Assembly: GCA_963717195.1 (NCBI GenBank)
Contig: CAVQVR010000006.1
Location: 372,001 to 436,000 of the forward strand
Direction: 5' to 3'
From: JACDAE01 sp963717195
GTDB lineage: Bacteria; Chloroflexota; Ktedonobacteria; Ktedonobacterales; Ktedonobacteraceae
Length of the DNA: 64,000 nt
Shown: positions 1 to 9,675 of the stretch, piece after piece
Layout of the letters: each line of letters opens with the position of its first letter
Position numbering within the stretch: position 1 is the stretch's first letter
Made by a program: the position numbers and the translations under genes
Notes under the pieces: model-generated
Database searches by the model: none
Told to the model about the DNA's origin: nothing
The model's input: only the letters and a program-made list of their open reading frames with translations

Positions 1-102
1 TTTATAGGCAAGCTTCTCTACGTCTTTTATACAAATTTTCAGAGTATGAGCAAGCAGCGTTTTTCCCCTCTTTTAAGGAAGGGAGATGGAGAAAAATACT
101 GA

Positions 103-1866
103 ATGAAGTGTAATTATTGTGGAACGGATAACCCTGCACAGGCCCGTTTCTGCGGTAGATGTGGTAAAAAGTTTGTGCATGACGAGGAAGAGCATTCGGT
201 TGCATCACAACCACTAAACGAGCAGAGCCTATCTGCCAGAGTATCAACAGAACAGGAAGCGATGCAGGTAAGCAATGGACCTGTTCTCTCGCTAACAGAG
301 CAAATAGCACCGAAAGTTCCGTCTGCAACACCAGTTATTGTTAGCACCGCAGATCAGGTGGACGCAGAAATAGCAGAGAGTCGCCCTGAGGTGGAAACTC
401 CGTCACCGCCCCTACCATCTATATGGCCATTTACCGGCTTAAACCAGGAAAGCATAAAAAGCTATCCACCAGAAATAGGACTGATGTCACCTTCACCTCC
501 GCCTGGATGGCCCATATTCCAGGAGAATAGCGAGAGGATACAGCAGCCTCTCTCTACAAAAGCGCAACCAACGTTTCTCACGTGGCTACTAAAACCATGG
601 TCGCGCCCGGCCTTCTACGGTTCCATTGCCGCTCTAGCCCTCGTACTGATCTTGCTGATCGTGACTGGAAGCGACTGGGCCAGTGGCACTATCCATGCTG
701 CTATTATGGCAGCTATTGTTGCACTACTGCTCATAGGCGCTCTGGGTGTGCGCCTGATGATGGAGAGAGCAGCTCAGACCAGCGCACAAAAGCGAACTCA
801 ATATATGAGTGCAGGTTTAGTCATCCTGGTTCTGCTCCTATACATGAGCACAGCATTGTCTTTCCAGCCAGCCATCCACACGGTGCAGGGACATTCCCTC
901 GAACAGAGCCATCAGTGGAAACAGGCCATCGCACAATACCAACTCGGAGGTGACACCGCCCCTACTTCTGTTAATATCGCTCGTACTTATAATGAATGGG
1001 GCCAGAACCTGGCACAGCAGCAGCATTATCAGCAAGCCATAGACAATTTCGAGATGGTAGTAAACAAGTATGGCAGGGCCGGTAGTCAGGTCAGCATTGC
1101 CCAGAAAAATGCAATCAACGCCTACATCGCTGCCGGGAAACAGGATCAGCAAAAGCAAGATTATAGTGGAGCTGTCACCCAATTCGCCGCGTTACTAAAT
1201 TTGAACTACTGCGATGTGCAGTGCCAGAAAGATAATCAGTCACTTGCTGCTAACGCCTACTACAGTCTGGCAAAGTCTCAGTTGGCAACCGCACAGTATT
1301 CTGACGCAGTTGATACCTTTGCCACCTTACAGCAACGCTTCCCTACCTCTTCCGCCTATCAGACAGCGCACGAAGATATAGCAAAAGCACTGTTCGCATT
1401 GGGACTGCAGGAGATAAACACCAATCAGTGTTCAGCCGCAGTGCTGAATTACCAGCAGCTAGCAAGGGCTTTTGCCGATACTGTCCAGGGCAAAAACGCG
1501 GCGCTAGCATTAAAAGCGCCCCAGCCAGTAAAGGGTCACTTTACAAAGCCACTTCCACGTGGTCGCGTTCTGGCGGTATTGACACAAGGATTGACAGCCC
1601 GAGCATGGAAGAACCAATTCAACAAGGTGCTTGCTAAGCATCCGCCCATCACTACCGTCCTGGCAAATGGAACCTTCCAGTTTAAACCCTTAAAGCAGGG
1701 AACATATGATCTTTCCTGGGGCAATATTGCAACTAATGGGAAAGAGAGTTTTGGCACCGATATCCTGGCATCTAATCCTGGCACCTACTATTACGTTGCG
1801 CATGTCGGCCCACTCTGCCCCTTTAATTTCGGCAACATCACCATGGCTATTCCAAAAGCTTCTTGA
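103..1866 (+). CDS. Zinc-ribbon, three-TM, TPR-repeat membrane protein
   Basis: The N-terminus is a short zinc ribbon with paired cysteines at residues 3/6 and 17/20. A long proline-rich linker of about 130 residues follows. Three hydrophobic segments lie at about 171-190, 198-219 and 236-254. The rest, from about residue 265 to 470, is alanine- and glutamine-rich helical sequence with the NEWGQ / AIDNFE / YYSLA spacing of tetratricopeptide repeats, and ends in a small beta-rich domain. The ATG follows a purine-rich AAGGAAGGGAG site. The exact role is unknown; zinc ribbon plus TM plus TPR suggests a membrane scaffold that collects protein partners. It stands alone, with no operon partner visible. 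Confidence 0.8.
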   Translation: MKCNYCGTDNPAQARFCGRCGKKFVHDEEEHSVASQPLNEQSLSARVSTEQEAMQVSNGPVLSLTEQIAPKVPSATPVIVSTADQVDAEIAESRPEVETPSPPLPSIWPFTGLNQESIKSYPPEIGLMSPSPPPGWPIFQENSERIQQPLSTKAQPTFLTWLLKPWSRPAFYGSIAALALVLILLIVTGSDWASGTIHAAIMAAIVALLLIGALGVRLMMERAAQTSAQKRTQYMSAGLVILVLLLYMSTALSFQPAIHTVQGHSLEQSHQWKQAIAQYQLGGDTAPTSVNIARTYNEWGQNLAQQQHYQQAIDNFEMVVNKYGRAGSQVSIAQKNAINAYIAAGKQDQQKQDYSGAVTQFAALLNLNYCDVQCQKDNQSLAANAYYSLAKSQLATAQYSDAVDTFATLQQRFPTSSAYQTAHEDIAKALFALGLQEINTNQCSAAVLNYQQLARAFADTVQGKNAALALKAPQPVKGHFTKPLPRGRVLAVLTQGLTARAWKNQFNKVLAKHPPITTVLANGTFQFKPLKQGTYDLSWGNIATNGKESFGTDILASNPGTYYYVAHVGPLCPFNFGNITMAIPKAS

Positions 1867-1997
1867 TCCATCCTACTTTATGGCCGCCATCTGGTACCAG
1901 AGGGCAGTCCTAAGTGTTACGTTTTCCTTGTCCAGGGGTTCTATCAGGAGAGAAGTAGATGGAAAATCTTGTATTTAGTAGAGAGGGCTGATCCCAT

Positions 1998-2165
1998 ATG
2001 TTAGCTGTAGTAATCCTGGCAAGTATTATGAATGGTAGCACAATACGCCTTGTGCTCTTTATCATGCTCCTGATCGCGGTTGCGCTGATCCTGGCTGGAA
2101 GTGTCATCGCACTGATGACGCTTTACAAGCAGGTCAAGGCTCCGATGAGAGACAATGCGAGGTAG
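1998..2165 (+). CDS. Small single-pass membrane protein (55 aa)
   Basis: A short reading frame of 55 codons begins at ATG 1998 and ends with TAG at 2163-2165. Its centre is one long hydrophobic segment (about residues 18-42: VLFIMLLIAVALILAGSVIA) followed by a positively charged tail (TLYKQVKAPMRDNAR), the layout of a one-pass inner-membrane peptide with its C-terminus inside. No strong ribosome site is seen, only the purines GAGAGGG about 12 bases upstream. Function unknown. It could be a chance frame, but the membrane-and-basic-tail pattern argues for a real gene. Confidence 0.45.
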   Translation: MLAVVILASIMNGSTIRLVLFIMLLIAVALILAGSVIALMTLYKQVKAPMRDNAR

Positions 2166-2204
2166 AAGCCACATTTACGACGCCCTGTGATTTTGCAGGC
2201 TGTG

Positions 2205-2606
2205 CTATAGAGGCTCAATAAACTCTATCTTGTTCCCAAACGGATCGCGTATCTGGAAACGCTTTAGACCCGGAAGAGGCACATCTTCCTGAATGACAAC
2301 GCCGTTTTCCTCTAATCTTTTACGCATCACTGCCAGGTCCGTTACCTGGTACGCAATATGCGCTTTCGTTGCCGTGCGTTCCGCTCCATCCTCGACGCCC
2401 ACATGTATCTGTCTGTTTCCCACCTGCAACCAGAACCCGCCGCGATCTTCTATCACCGCTGGCTTCTCTATTTCTGGCAGTCCCAGCAACTGACAGTAGA
2501 ACCGCCGACCCTGTTCTTCAGCGCCACGTGGAATCGTAACCTGCACATGGTGTATCTCGCTAATCATCATGATCTTGCTTTCTAGTACCGGCATTTTCCG
2601 ATACAT
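2205..2606 (-). CDS. VOC-family (glyoxalase/dioxygenase-like) protein
   Basis: One vicinal-oxygen-chelate unit: the opening HHVQVTIP strand, the FYCQLLGLPEIEKP helix, the GGFWLQVGNRQIHVGVE strand and the closing RFQIRDPFGNKIEFIEP. These are the hallmarks of small glyoxalase-fold proteins, which coordinate a metal and act on thiols, epoxides or aromatic diols; the substrate cannot be told. The start at 2606 leaves only 2 bases after the thioesterase stop. The double ATG at residues 13-14 is an equally good start and would begin right at the domain. It is the last gene of the smpB-thioesterase-VOC operon. Confidence 0.8.
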   Translation of the reverse strand: MYRKMPVLESKIMMISEIHHVQVTIPRGAEEQGRRFYCQLLGLPEIEKPAVIEDRGGFWLQVGNRQIHVGVEDGAERTATKAHIAYQVTDLAVMRKRLEENGVVIQEDVPLPGLKRFQIRDPFGNKIEFIEPL

Positions 2607-2608
2607 AC

Positions 2609-3064
2609 TTATTCTTTTGCTGGTAGCGAACGAGGTTGTGAGATATGAAATGTCCCTAATACACGCGCGATAGCCTTGCGTTCTTCGCCGTTCGTATTAT
2701 GGACCGTCGCTTCCAGTACCGCCGTCGAGCGTCCACGATGAATAATCGTCGCATTGGCTGACAACTCGCCTGTGCGTACTGGAAGCAGGAAATTGATTTT
2801 GGCCTCAATCGTGCTCATACCTGTATCGGGTGGAAGCACCGACATAAGCGCTATCGCCATCGCTGTATCTGCCAACGTAAAGATCACACCACCGTGCACA
2901 ATCTGTTGCGGATGATAGAGGCGAGCATCAACACGAATGCTGACAACTCCCTCTCCATCCTGTGCATCATCAATATGCAGGTCTAGCAATTGAAAGTAGC
3001 CAGCTTGCATTGCCCTCTGGCGTATTGCTTCCAACGATGGCCCTGCCGGGTCGAATGGGCTCAT
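2609..3064 (-). CDS. PaaI-type hotdog-fold thioesterase
   Basis: A 151-residue single hotdog domain. The HPQQIVHGGVIFTLADTAMA block is the classic PaaI/YbgC-like segment in which the HGG turn leads into the long central helix carrying the catalytic acidic residue. MSTIEAKINFLLPVRTGEL is the dimer-forming strand. Such enzymes cleave acyl-CoA thioesters, often phenylacetyl-CoA derivatives. It begins 8 bases after smpB, with a GGAAGG site inside the end of smpB, so the two are very likely co-transcribed. The native acyl group is not predictable. Confidence 0.85.
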   Translation of the reverse strand: MSPFDPAGPSLEAIRQRAMQAGYFQLLDLHIDDAQDGEGVVSIRVDARLYHPQQIVHGGVIFTLADTAMAIALMSVLPPDTGMSTIEAKINFLLPVRTGELSANATIIHRGRSTAVLEATVHNTNGEERKAIARVLGTFHISQPRSLPAKE

Positions 3065-3072
3065 AACGAAGG

Positions 3073-3558
3073 CTACCTTCCACGCACAATGCGTTCGATG
3101 TCGCGCTTGACATCACGTTCTGCCATAGCATCACGCTTATCATAAAGCTTTTTACCTTTGCAGAGCCCTAACTCAATCTTCGCCTTGCCCCCCTTCAAGT
3201 AGAGCTTGAGAGGAACCAGTGTCAGACCCTTAGCTGCTACTCTGCCAATGAGCAGATTAATCTCACGTCTATGCAACAATAATTTGCGATTGCGCATTGG
3301 CTCATGATTGTTGCGATTGCCATGTTCATATGTGGCGATATGGGCATTCTCCAGCCAGATTTCGCCATTGCGTACCAGCGCATACGAACCGCGCAGGTTG
3401 ACGTGTCCCTCACGGATAGACTTAATCTCGGTGCCCACGAGCGAGAGACCTGCCTCAACGGTGCGCTCGACCGTGTAATCGTGGTAAGCCTGGCGGTTAA
3501 CTGTAATGACTTTGATAGGCACGCTATTGGTCGATGCCTGCTGTGTTTGCTTTGCCAT
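3073..3558 (-). CDS. smpB: SsrA-binding protein SmpB
   Basis: SmpB binds tmRNA and helps rescue ribosomes stalled on broken messages. The family signature is complete: EAGLSLVGTEIKSIREG near the start, LRGSYALVRNGEIWLENAHI, the EPMRNRKLLLHRREI block and the basic tail KLYDKRDAMAERDVKRDIER that enters the decoding centre. At 161 residues it is the usual length. The ATG is preceded by GAAGGAG seven bases upstream. It leads the smpB-thioesterase-VOC operon. The tmRNA gene itself was not found in the window. Confidence 0.97.
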   Translation of the reverse strand: MAKQTQQASTNSVPIKVITVNRQAYHDYTVERTVEAGLSLVGTEIKSIREGHVNLRGSYALVRNGEIWLENAHIATYEHGNRNNHEPMRNRKLLLHRREINLLIGRVAAKGLTLVPLKLYLKGGKAKIELGLCKGKKLYDKRDAMAERDVKRDIERIVRGR

Positions 3559-3878
3559 AAAAAAACTCCTTCAAGGACGTATATCTGCTTGCCCGATCTC
3601 AAAGGATATCTCTGTTGATCATGCAGCAGGGACACCGTGTGCTCAATGGGTAAAAAAGGTTCCTGAGCACATAGGTAGGTAGGAGTAGACGCGATAAATC
3701 TGGCTCCTACAAAATTGGGCTTGACTTCTGTATAGAAGTGCTCTTACGATTTAGAGTAATGGATATCGCTTAATGCTAGCATAATACAACAACTCTGCAC
3801 ACACGTCGAGAGGACTGTAATGTTACCCCTCACAGCGCAAACATGCGTCATACAAACAACACTAAAACATTTGGCATC

Positions 3879-3912
3879 TGTAGGGGCCGCGTTTACGACG
3901 CCCGCCGTCGCA
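3879..3912. repeat. Dispersed GC-rich repeat, half copy (TAGGGG/TTTA type)
   Basis: The segment reads TAGGGGCCGCGTTTACGACG followed by CCCGCC. This is the same template (TAGGGG, a spacer, TTTA, a short spacer, CCCGCC) as at 11855, 15143, 26505, 37951 and 49931. It lies just upstream of the MMPL gene and would be translated if the earlier ATG at 3843 were used, which is one reason for rejecting that start. A weaker related piece lies near 3672-3716. Confidence 0.5.
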
Positions 3913-3932
3913 CAATAAAGAAAGGCATTATC

Positions 3933-6260
3933 ATGTTCTACCATCTCGGCAAGATCGCCACCCGCTATCGCTGGTTGATTGTGGGATTGTGGATGGTGGC
4001 CGCTGCCATTGCGTTGCCCTTTGCCCCTCAGGCTAGCCAGGTACTGCAATCTGGCGGTTTTACCAGCCCTGATGCGGAATCGCAACGCGCGATTAACCTG
4101 CTGGTAGACAAGCTGCACCTGAACCTCACAATCGTACAAGTAATTTTTACCAGCCAACATTACACAGCAGATGATACCCGCTTCATCCAGGAGACGCAGC
4201 AAGCACTGGCAAAAATACAGAACTGGTCGGAGGTCTCTCAGATCGTCTCATTCACAGACAACCCGCGCCAGATTTCCATTGATCGCAAGGCAGCTTATGT
4301 AAACGTGTTGCTCAAATCTGACCTTGATAGTGCACCAAAACTATTGCCTGAATTAGAGCAACGACTGCAAAAAGTACCTGATCTACAGGCTAGCGTCGGT
4401 GGAGGCCCGGTCTTTTACGAAGATATTCAGTCGGTCAGCGAAAGTGATCTGCGCCGCGCCGAGACGCTTGCCTTCCCGTTTGCATTGATCGCACTATTAT
4501 TTGTGTTTCGCTCAGTCATTGCCGCTATTCTGCCTGCGCTGGTGGGCGGCTGTGCCGTAGTAATCGCGCTCGCCCTTATCTTTGCCCTGGGCCATGTCAC
4601 GCCTCTTTCTATCTTTGTGCTCAATATTACCACGCTCTTCGGACTGGGCCTGGGCGTGGACTACTCACTCTTTATGGTAAGTCGTTTCCGCGAGGAGGTT
4701 GCGCATGGCCGCAGCATTGAGGACGCCATCGCTGTGACCGTTGCCACGGCTGGACGCGCCGTCGCATTCTCAGGTCTTACCGTCTCAATTGGTCTCTTCG
4801 GCCTGACCTTCTTCAGCATTAATATGCTGCACTCGGTCGGGCTTGGTGGAATGCTGGTCGTCATTCTGGCCGTGATCGCCGCATTGACACTGCTTCCAGC
4901 GATGCTTGCTATTATTGGATTGCGCGTCAATGCCTTCCCCGTACGGTTGCCTCATTTGAGAAGACGTATTGATACTGATGCAGCAGCAAATAGGAGTACC
5001 GATCCCCACCATGGTTTCTGGTATCGCCTCTCACAATTGGTGATGCGTTATCCCGTGCGCGTCCTTGTACCTGTCCTGCTCCTGCTCATCAGCTTTGGGC
5101 TGCCCTTCCTGGGAGTGCGCTTCTCAGCTCCCGATGCCTCAATACTACCCAAATATGTCCCATCCCGTGCGGCCTATGATCTGCTGGCAACGCGTTTCAA
5201 TAATAGCGACACCACACCAATCCTGTTAGCAGTGCAGACACCAGGCAATGCGTTGACGGATAGAAACGTCCAAAACCTCTACTCTTATGTCAGGCGCATT
5301 GAGGCCGATCCACGGGTAGAGCGTGTCGATAGCATCGTCAGTGCCGATCCGCGTTTCACGCTTGCACAGTACCGCTTGCTCTACACCAACCCGCAATTGA
5401 TCACTGATCCATACGTGGAAACGCTCTTCAAATCGACGGTGGCCGGCAATACAGTACTGATAGAGGTCATTAGCAAATACAATATGCTTGATGCACGTTC
5501 AGAAGGACTGGTGCAGACGATCCGCAATACAAAGCCAGGCAATGGCATCAGCGTACTGGTCGACGGTGGTACCGCTGGCGATATCGATTATGTGGACTCG
5601 CTCTACTCCGAGTTTCCGATCGCGCTGCTGGTCATTTCGCTGATCACCTTTTTCGTCCTGCTTTTCCTGTTCCGTTCCCTGGTATTGCCACTCAAAGCAA
5701 TCCTCATGAACATACTATCGATCCTGGCCAGTTATGGTGCACTTGTGCTCATTTTCCAGGATGGCTTTCTGCACCAGGTGCTCGGCTTTACACCGCTCGG
5801 TTTTGTGGAGGCATCCAGTCCTATTCTACTTTTCTGCACGCTATTCGGTCTATCAATGGACTACGAGGTCTTTCTGCTCTCGCGTGTGCAAGAAGCATTC
5901 TGGCAAACAGGCGACAACCGACGTGCGGTAGCGCTCGGACTACAACGCAGCGGTGGTATTATTACCAGTGCGGCGGTAATTGTGATTGTGGTAGCCTCCT
6001 GTTTTGCTACAGCTGATATAATCCTGGTCAAGGCGCTCGGCCTGGGTATGGCGCTTGCTGTCTTCCTCGATGCATCCCTGGTACGCGGCCTGCTCGTTCC
6101 TGCCACGATGCGCCTGCTCGGCAATTGGAACTGGTGGCTCCCCTTCGTGGGTGTGCAGCGCCATCCTCCAGCGCTTGCAGAGTACATCGTGGTGGAGGAG
6201 CAAGAATCATCTCAGCCTCAAATGCCAGAGACAGACATACAGGTTGGAGGAAAGAAATGA
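3933..6260 (+). CDS. MMPL/RND-family membrane exporter
   Basis: A 775-residue transporter with the RND layout: TM1 (about 15-33), a large outside domain, five clustered helices (about 180-345), then the same pattern again (TM7 near 375, outside loop, helices about 570-740). Each half carries the signature acidic residue after the helix, GLGVDYSLFMVSR and GLSMDYEVFLLSR, thought to take part in proton relay. MMPL proteins export lipids and other hydrophobic compounds. The ATG at 3933 has AGAAAGG upstream; the longer frame would include repeat sequence. It overlaps the next gene by four bases (ATGA), so the two are translationally coupled. Confidence 0.9.
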   Translation: MFYHLGKIATRYRWLIVGLWMVAAAIALPFAPQASQVLQSGGFTSPDAESQRAINLLVDKLHLNLTIVQVIFTSQHYTADDTRFIQETQQALAKIQNWSEVSQIVSFTDNPRQISIDRKAAYVNVLLKSDLDSAPKLLPELEQRLQKVPDLQASVGGGPVFYEDIQSVSESDLRRAETLAFPFALIALLFVFRSVIAAILPALVGGCAVVIALALIFALGHVTPLSIFVLNITTLFGLGLGVDYSLFMVSRFREEVAHGRSIEDAIAVTVATAGRAVAFSGLTVSIGLFGLTFFSINMLHSVGLGGMLVVILAVIAALTLLPAMLAIIGLRVNAFPVRLPHLRRRIDTDAAANRSTDPHHGFWYRLSQLVMRYPVRVLVPVLLLLISFGLPFLGVRFSAPDASILPKYVPSRAAYDLLATRFNNSDTTPILLAVQTPGNALTDRNVQNLYSYVRRIEADPRVERVDSIVSADPRFTLAQYRLLYTNPQLITDPYVETLFKSTVAGNTVLIEVISKYNMLDARSEGLVQTIRNTKPGNGISVLVDGGTAGDIDYVDSLYSEFPIALLVISLITFFVLLFLFRSLVLPLKAILMNILSILASYGALVLIFQDGFLHQVLGFTPLGFVEASSPILLFCTLFGLSMDYEVFLLSRVQEAFWQTGDNRRAVALGLQRSGGIITSAAVIVIVVASCFATADIILVKALGLGMALAVFLDASLVRGLLVPATMRLLGNWNWWLPFVGVQRHPPALAEYIVVEEQESSQPQMPETDIQVGGKK

Positions 6261-7375
6261 GCAAACGCTTTACACAAAAGGCGCATATCTGGACGATAAC
6301 GGTTGCGCTCTCTTTACTGGCACTGCTGTTGACCTCCTGTGGCTTTCCAGGTGTGGTTTCTACCTCGGCCCAGTTGCCCCAGGTCAGTACCACGCCACCA
6401 GCCACCAGCCTGCCACCGATACGCCTTCCCCAGGATGAGGCCGCACACAAAGACCTGACCGAGTGGTGGTATTATACTGGCCATCTCAACGCCACCGATA
6501 CCAGTGGTAAGGCGCATCACTACGGTTTTGAGCTGGTCATTTTCCAGCTTCTACGCAGCGATTTCCCACCCGTATACGCAGCCCACTTTGCCATAAGTGA
6601 CATAACACGCGGCGCGTTCCACTATGATCAACGCATCCTGACCGAACCGAACGCCGTCATCCCCAATGGCACCTCCACGCAAGGTATTAACGTAAGCGTC
6701 GGAGACTGGACCATTCGAGGTCTCAACGGTCATGATCAACTGGCTGCCTGGATGAAGGACTACACCATGCAGCTCAATCTCACGGGCCTCAAACTCCCTA
6801 CGTTCCATAATGGCAACGGACTGATCACCTATGGCGTGGGTGGCTTCTCCTACTACTATTCGCGCACACGTATTGCCGTCGCCGGAATGCTCATTGACCA
6901 TAACCAGGCATTGCAAGTAACTGGCCAGGCATGGATGGACCATCAATGGGGCAATTTCCTTACGCTTGGTGGAGGTGGTTGGGACTGGTACAGTATTCAG
7001 CTCAACAACGATACAGAAATGATGATCTACTTCATTCGGAATGCGCAGAGCAAAGTTCTGACAACCTACATTAGCTACATCGATGCTAACGACGTTGATC
7101 ACCTTATCCCAGCCAGCGCGATCAACGCAAAAGTGCTCAATCGCTGGACCAGCCCACAAACGGGTATCACCTATCCCTCCGGCTGGCAACTGGGGATCAA
7201 GGATAGCCAGTTGCAGGCAACGCTCACGCTAATACCCCAATTGAAAGATCAGGAACTAATAGCGACCCAATCAACCGGCAACACCTACTGGGAAGGTGCC
7301 GTGAACATCAATGGACGACTGGCAGGCAAAAACATCAACGGCCAGGGCTATGTAGAATTAACAGGATATACATAG
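6257..7375 (+). CDS. CrtC/lipocalin-like (carotenoid 1,2-hydratase family) lipoprotein
   Basis: The 372-residue protein opens with a lipoprotein signal (basic MSKRFTQK, hydrophobic stretch, LLTSCG lipobox with the cysteine near residue 28). The mature part shows the CrtC/AttH pattern: EWWYYTGHL, HHYGFELVIFQ, YYYSRTRIAVAG and QAWMDHQWGNF, the last being the best conserved block. CrtC hydrates carotenoid end groups; relatives have been linked to other lipids. The ATG overlaps the MMPL stop and an AGGTTGGAGGAAAGA site precedes it, so exporter and lipoprotein are made together. An extracellular lipid-handling role is inferred. The carotenoid substrate is not established. Confidence 0.85.
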   Translation: MSKRFTQKAHIWTITVALSLLALLLTSCGFPGVVSTSAQLPQVSTTPPATSLPPIRLPQDEAAHKDLTEWWYYTGHLNATDTSGKAHHYGFELVIFQLLRSDFPPVYAAHFAISDITRGAFHYDQRILTEPNAVIPNGTSTQGINVSVGDWTIRGLNGHDQLAAWMKDYTMQLNLTGLKLPTFHNGNGLITYGVGGFSYYYSRTRIAVAGMLIDHNQALQVTGQAWMDHQWGNFLTLGGGGWDWYSIQLNNDTEMMIYFIRNAQSKVLTTYISYIDANDVDHLIPASAINAKVLNRWTSPQTGITYPSGWQLGIKDSQLQATLTLIPQLKDQELIATQSTGNTYWEGAVNINGRLAGKNINGQGYVELTGYT

Positions 7376-7435
7376 AACTCCTCGCTTTTCACATACGAAA
7401 AATCCTGCACAAATTTTGAGCGCCCACAAAAATAA

Positions 7436-7478
7436 ACAGTAAGCAAAGTGCCCTTACACAGGCATCATGCTTACTGTT
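7436..7478. terminator. Hairpin after the CrtC-like gene
   Basis: Arms AACAGTAAGCA and TGCTTACTGTT pair perfectly (11 bp) around a 21-base loop, 60 bases past the stop. No run of T follows, so it may stabilise the 3' end or act weakly on both strands rather than be a strict intrinsic terminator. Confidence 0.4.
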
Positions 7479-7633
7479 CGCTTATGAATAGTCCTTATCG
7501 AAGGAAGGTATTAGAAAGGCACCAGGAAATTTAATTGCAGTTGAATGGAAAGCTACCACTTAAACCGCTTTAAAAACGGTCAGCTCTTTCTCATAGCAGC
7601 AATCAGACATATCAAACATAACAAAGCCGATTG

Positions 7634-7921
7634 CTAGTACCCGAAAGACTTTGCAATAGAGCCTTCAACCTCTTCATAGCTAGTGTTTGCCTGATTGAGT
7701 CTCTGGACAACTTCGTTGAGTACCTGTGTTATATTTTGCGCATCGCTATTCCATTGACCCATAAGACCATCAAATTGAAGGGCTGCTGGTCCCTTCCACT
7801 CGCCTCGCAAACTTTCAATCTCACGTCCTACTACGTTGATCTGGTTCAGAAGCTCATCGGCCACCGTACGGAAACGCTGGGCACCACCCGATATAGCAGG
7901 TGTACTTACTTGAAGATCCAT
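7634..7921 (-). CDS. WXG100-family (ESAT-6-like) protein
   Basis: 95 residues, two amphipathic helices joined by a turn carrying the W-K-G motif in RGEWKGPAALQF (about residues 41-45), and the helix 2 tail TSYEEVEGSIAKSF close to the YxxxE export signal of type VII substrates. WXG100 proteins are secreted as dimers by FtsK/EccC-type systems. The start follows GGAAGGAG. No EccC or EccD gene is near, but a YukD-like domain occurs at 36.4 kb. Monocistronic, with about 410 bases of apparently empty sequence (7922-8332) upstream. Confidence 0.88.
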   Translation of the reverse strand: MDLQVSTPAISGGAQRFRTVADELLNQINVVGREIESLRGEWKGPAALQFDGLMGQWNSDAQNITQVLNEVVQRLNQANTSYEEVEGSIAKSFGY

Positions 7922-8332
7922 AAAACGTTTGCTCCTTCCTTGAACATACCGATACTTGTAATCATAGAAAACAATTTACATTTATCTATCTATTATCCCC
8001 AAAAGGCTACTTCCCAGCAGTCATTTTTCTGATCTGTTCTAGCCAGATGCCATTCTTGAGGTAACAACAACAGTATATACTAACGAGCCTTATTTATCAA
8101 GTATCTAGACATACCTATTTAATTGGGTGTCTATTAGCTTCTTGCTTTGAGGAACATCATGATACGCAGTATGAGAGTTCAATTGAAACTTCTGTGCTTC
8201 AAGAAAATGATGGTAGTACAGTATCAAATAACACTTGTCTCTAACAAATCCTTGTGTTATATTTTGCCAATAGCTTATAGTTCATAGTTACTCCATACTG
8301 TCAAGCAGAAAAAGACTATGTAGAGGTCAATA

Positions 8333-9587
8333 ATGATGAATGAAGACCAGAAAAATTTACTGCCCTCTAAACTACCAGTCTCCCCAGGCTGGCAGAGAGT
8401 CTGCACGTCCCTTAGCCTGCTCTTTCTTTTACTAGTCAGCATCATCACCGCACCGCTTATCGCACTCCTCTCATTTAGCGCAAACCAGCCAACATATACT
8501 ATTGCACATGTAGAAGATATTGATACAACGCTCTATACCTCCGATAAACCAGCGCTCCTACCGATAAGTGGTGGGCAAGATCCCAGACGCTCAAAACTAC
8601 GCACTCTACTGGCCAATGTTCCTCAGGTCGAGAGCGCGACCAGCCTGAGAATTCCAAACTACCAGGAAGACCGGGCCATTCGCGAAGGTATCCTGGCCCA
8701 CACCACACAATGGGAAGCAGTCCCACATTCTCAACTGGTTCGTTACGTTGCCTCAAATCAGCTCCAGGTCTATCTCGACAATCCAGCTCAACTCCAACCT
8801 GGTCGCCCTACAAACGAATTGCTGGCCGCGCAGAGCGAACGTACAGTATTGACGGCGCGTATCGTGCTCGGGCTCTGGAATAGCAGACGCTACGATCCTC
8901 GCCTCTCCCTGAATGGAAGCGTTGCAATTCGCGCGGACGAAATTCTTGCGTGGCGCGGCGTGCAGAAACACCAGCGCACAGCTTACATCGGAGCAAATAA
9001 GCGTTTCAGCGACGGCTATCAGGAAAAACATAAACAGCAGGTCGCTCAAGATATGGAACTTCTACAACAGTACTATCTACGCGGCTCCCATACACTCATT
9101 ATTCAGGGCAAGGTGACGCGCTTACCAGTGGATAGCCCCTATTTAGACATTACTCCTATAACATCCAACAGAGGAGCCAGTAATGGCTATCTTGTCTCCC
9201 CCGGCAACTGGATCGATGACTACGAGACTTATCAGCACTCTTTTCTGGCGGATGTAAATCGTAAGATCTTCGCGTTAAACCCAAAATGATCAACTGGCCT
9301 TGCGTATCGCCCTCTACCTGAGCGAATATTGGCGCCAGGAGGCCCGTAGCGGTCTCTATAAAGAGCCTCTGCTGATGTCGAATTTGCTGATCGCCAGCAT
9401 GATTTCCGTTGATAAAGCTAATCTTACATCCCGCTTTGCTCCGCGCGTTGAGACGGCTTTACAGAAATTATATGCGCAAGGTATTCTTGGGACGGCTCCA
9501 ACCTGCCTTTCATGCGTGGACAGGTCAAAAGCACAGTGGGGAAAGGATTGGTTGGCTGCTTATTGGAGTATCTTGCCACCTATGTGA
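8333..9587 (+). pseudogene. TM-anchored winged-helix-like protein, frameshifted
   Basis: Two adjoining frames read as one protein. The first (8333-9289) has a hydrophobic segment at about residues 23-48, then a domain with TARIVLGLWNSRRYDPRLS, ADEILAWRGV, QVAQDMELLQQYYLRGSH and GNWIDDYETYQHSFLADVNR. It ends KIFALNPK. The second continues as NDQLALRIALYLSEYWRQEA and closes with WGKDWLAAYWSILPP. The join is at the AAAA run near 9283-9287, where one more A would restore the frame. The second half looks like a winged-helix module. From memory, similar two-part proteins are common in Ktedonobacteria and resemble plasmid initiators, but function is unknown. The N-terminal membrane segment is unexpected. 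Confidence 0.55.
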
Positions 9588-9675
9588 GCATTCGGGGCTA
9601 TTCTCAGAAGAGAAAGAGTATGCTATGATATGCACGCAAATGACCTGATATTATAGCGCATCTTTTCATGGAGCC

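Noticed and set aside
3843..3932. Longer N-terminus for the MMPL exporter
   Set aside because: It would translate dispersed repeat sequence and has no ribosome site, whereas ATG 3933 has AGAAAGG.
7721..8265. Direct repeat TGTGTTATATTTTGC seen near 7725 and 8252
   Set aside because: Only 14-15 AT-rich bases, one copy within the WXG100 gene; chance similarity is the simpler reading.
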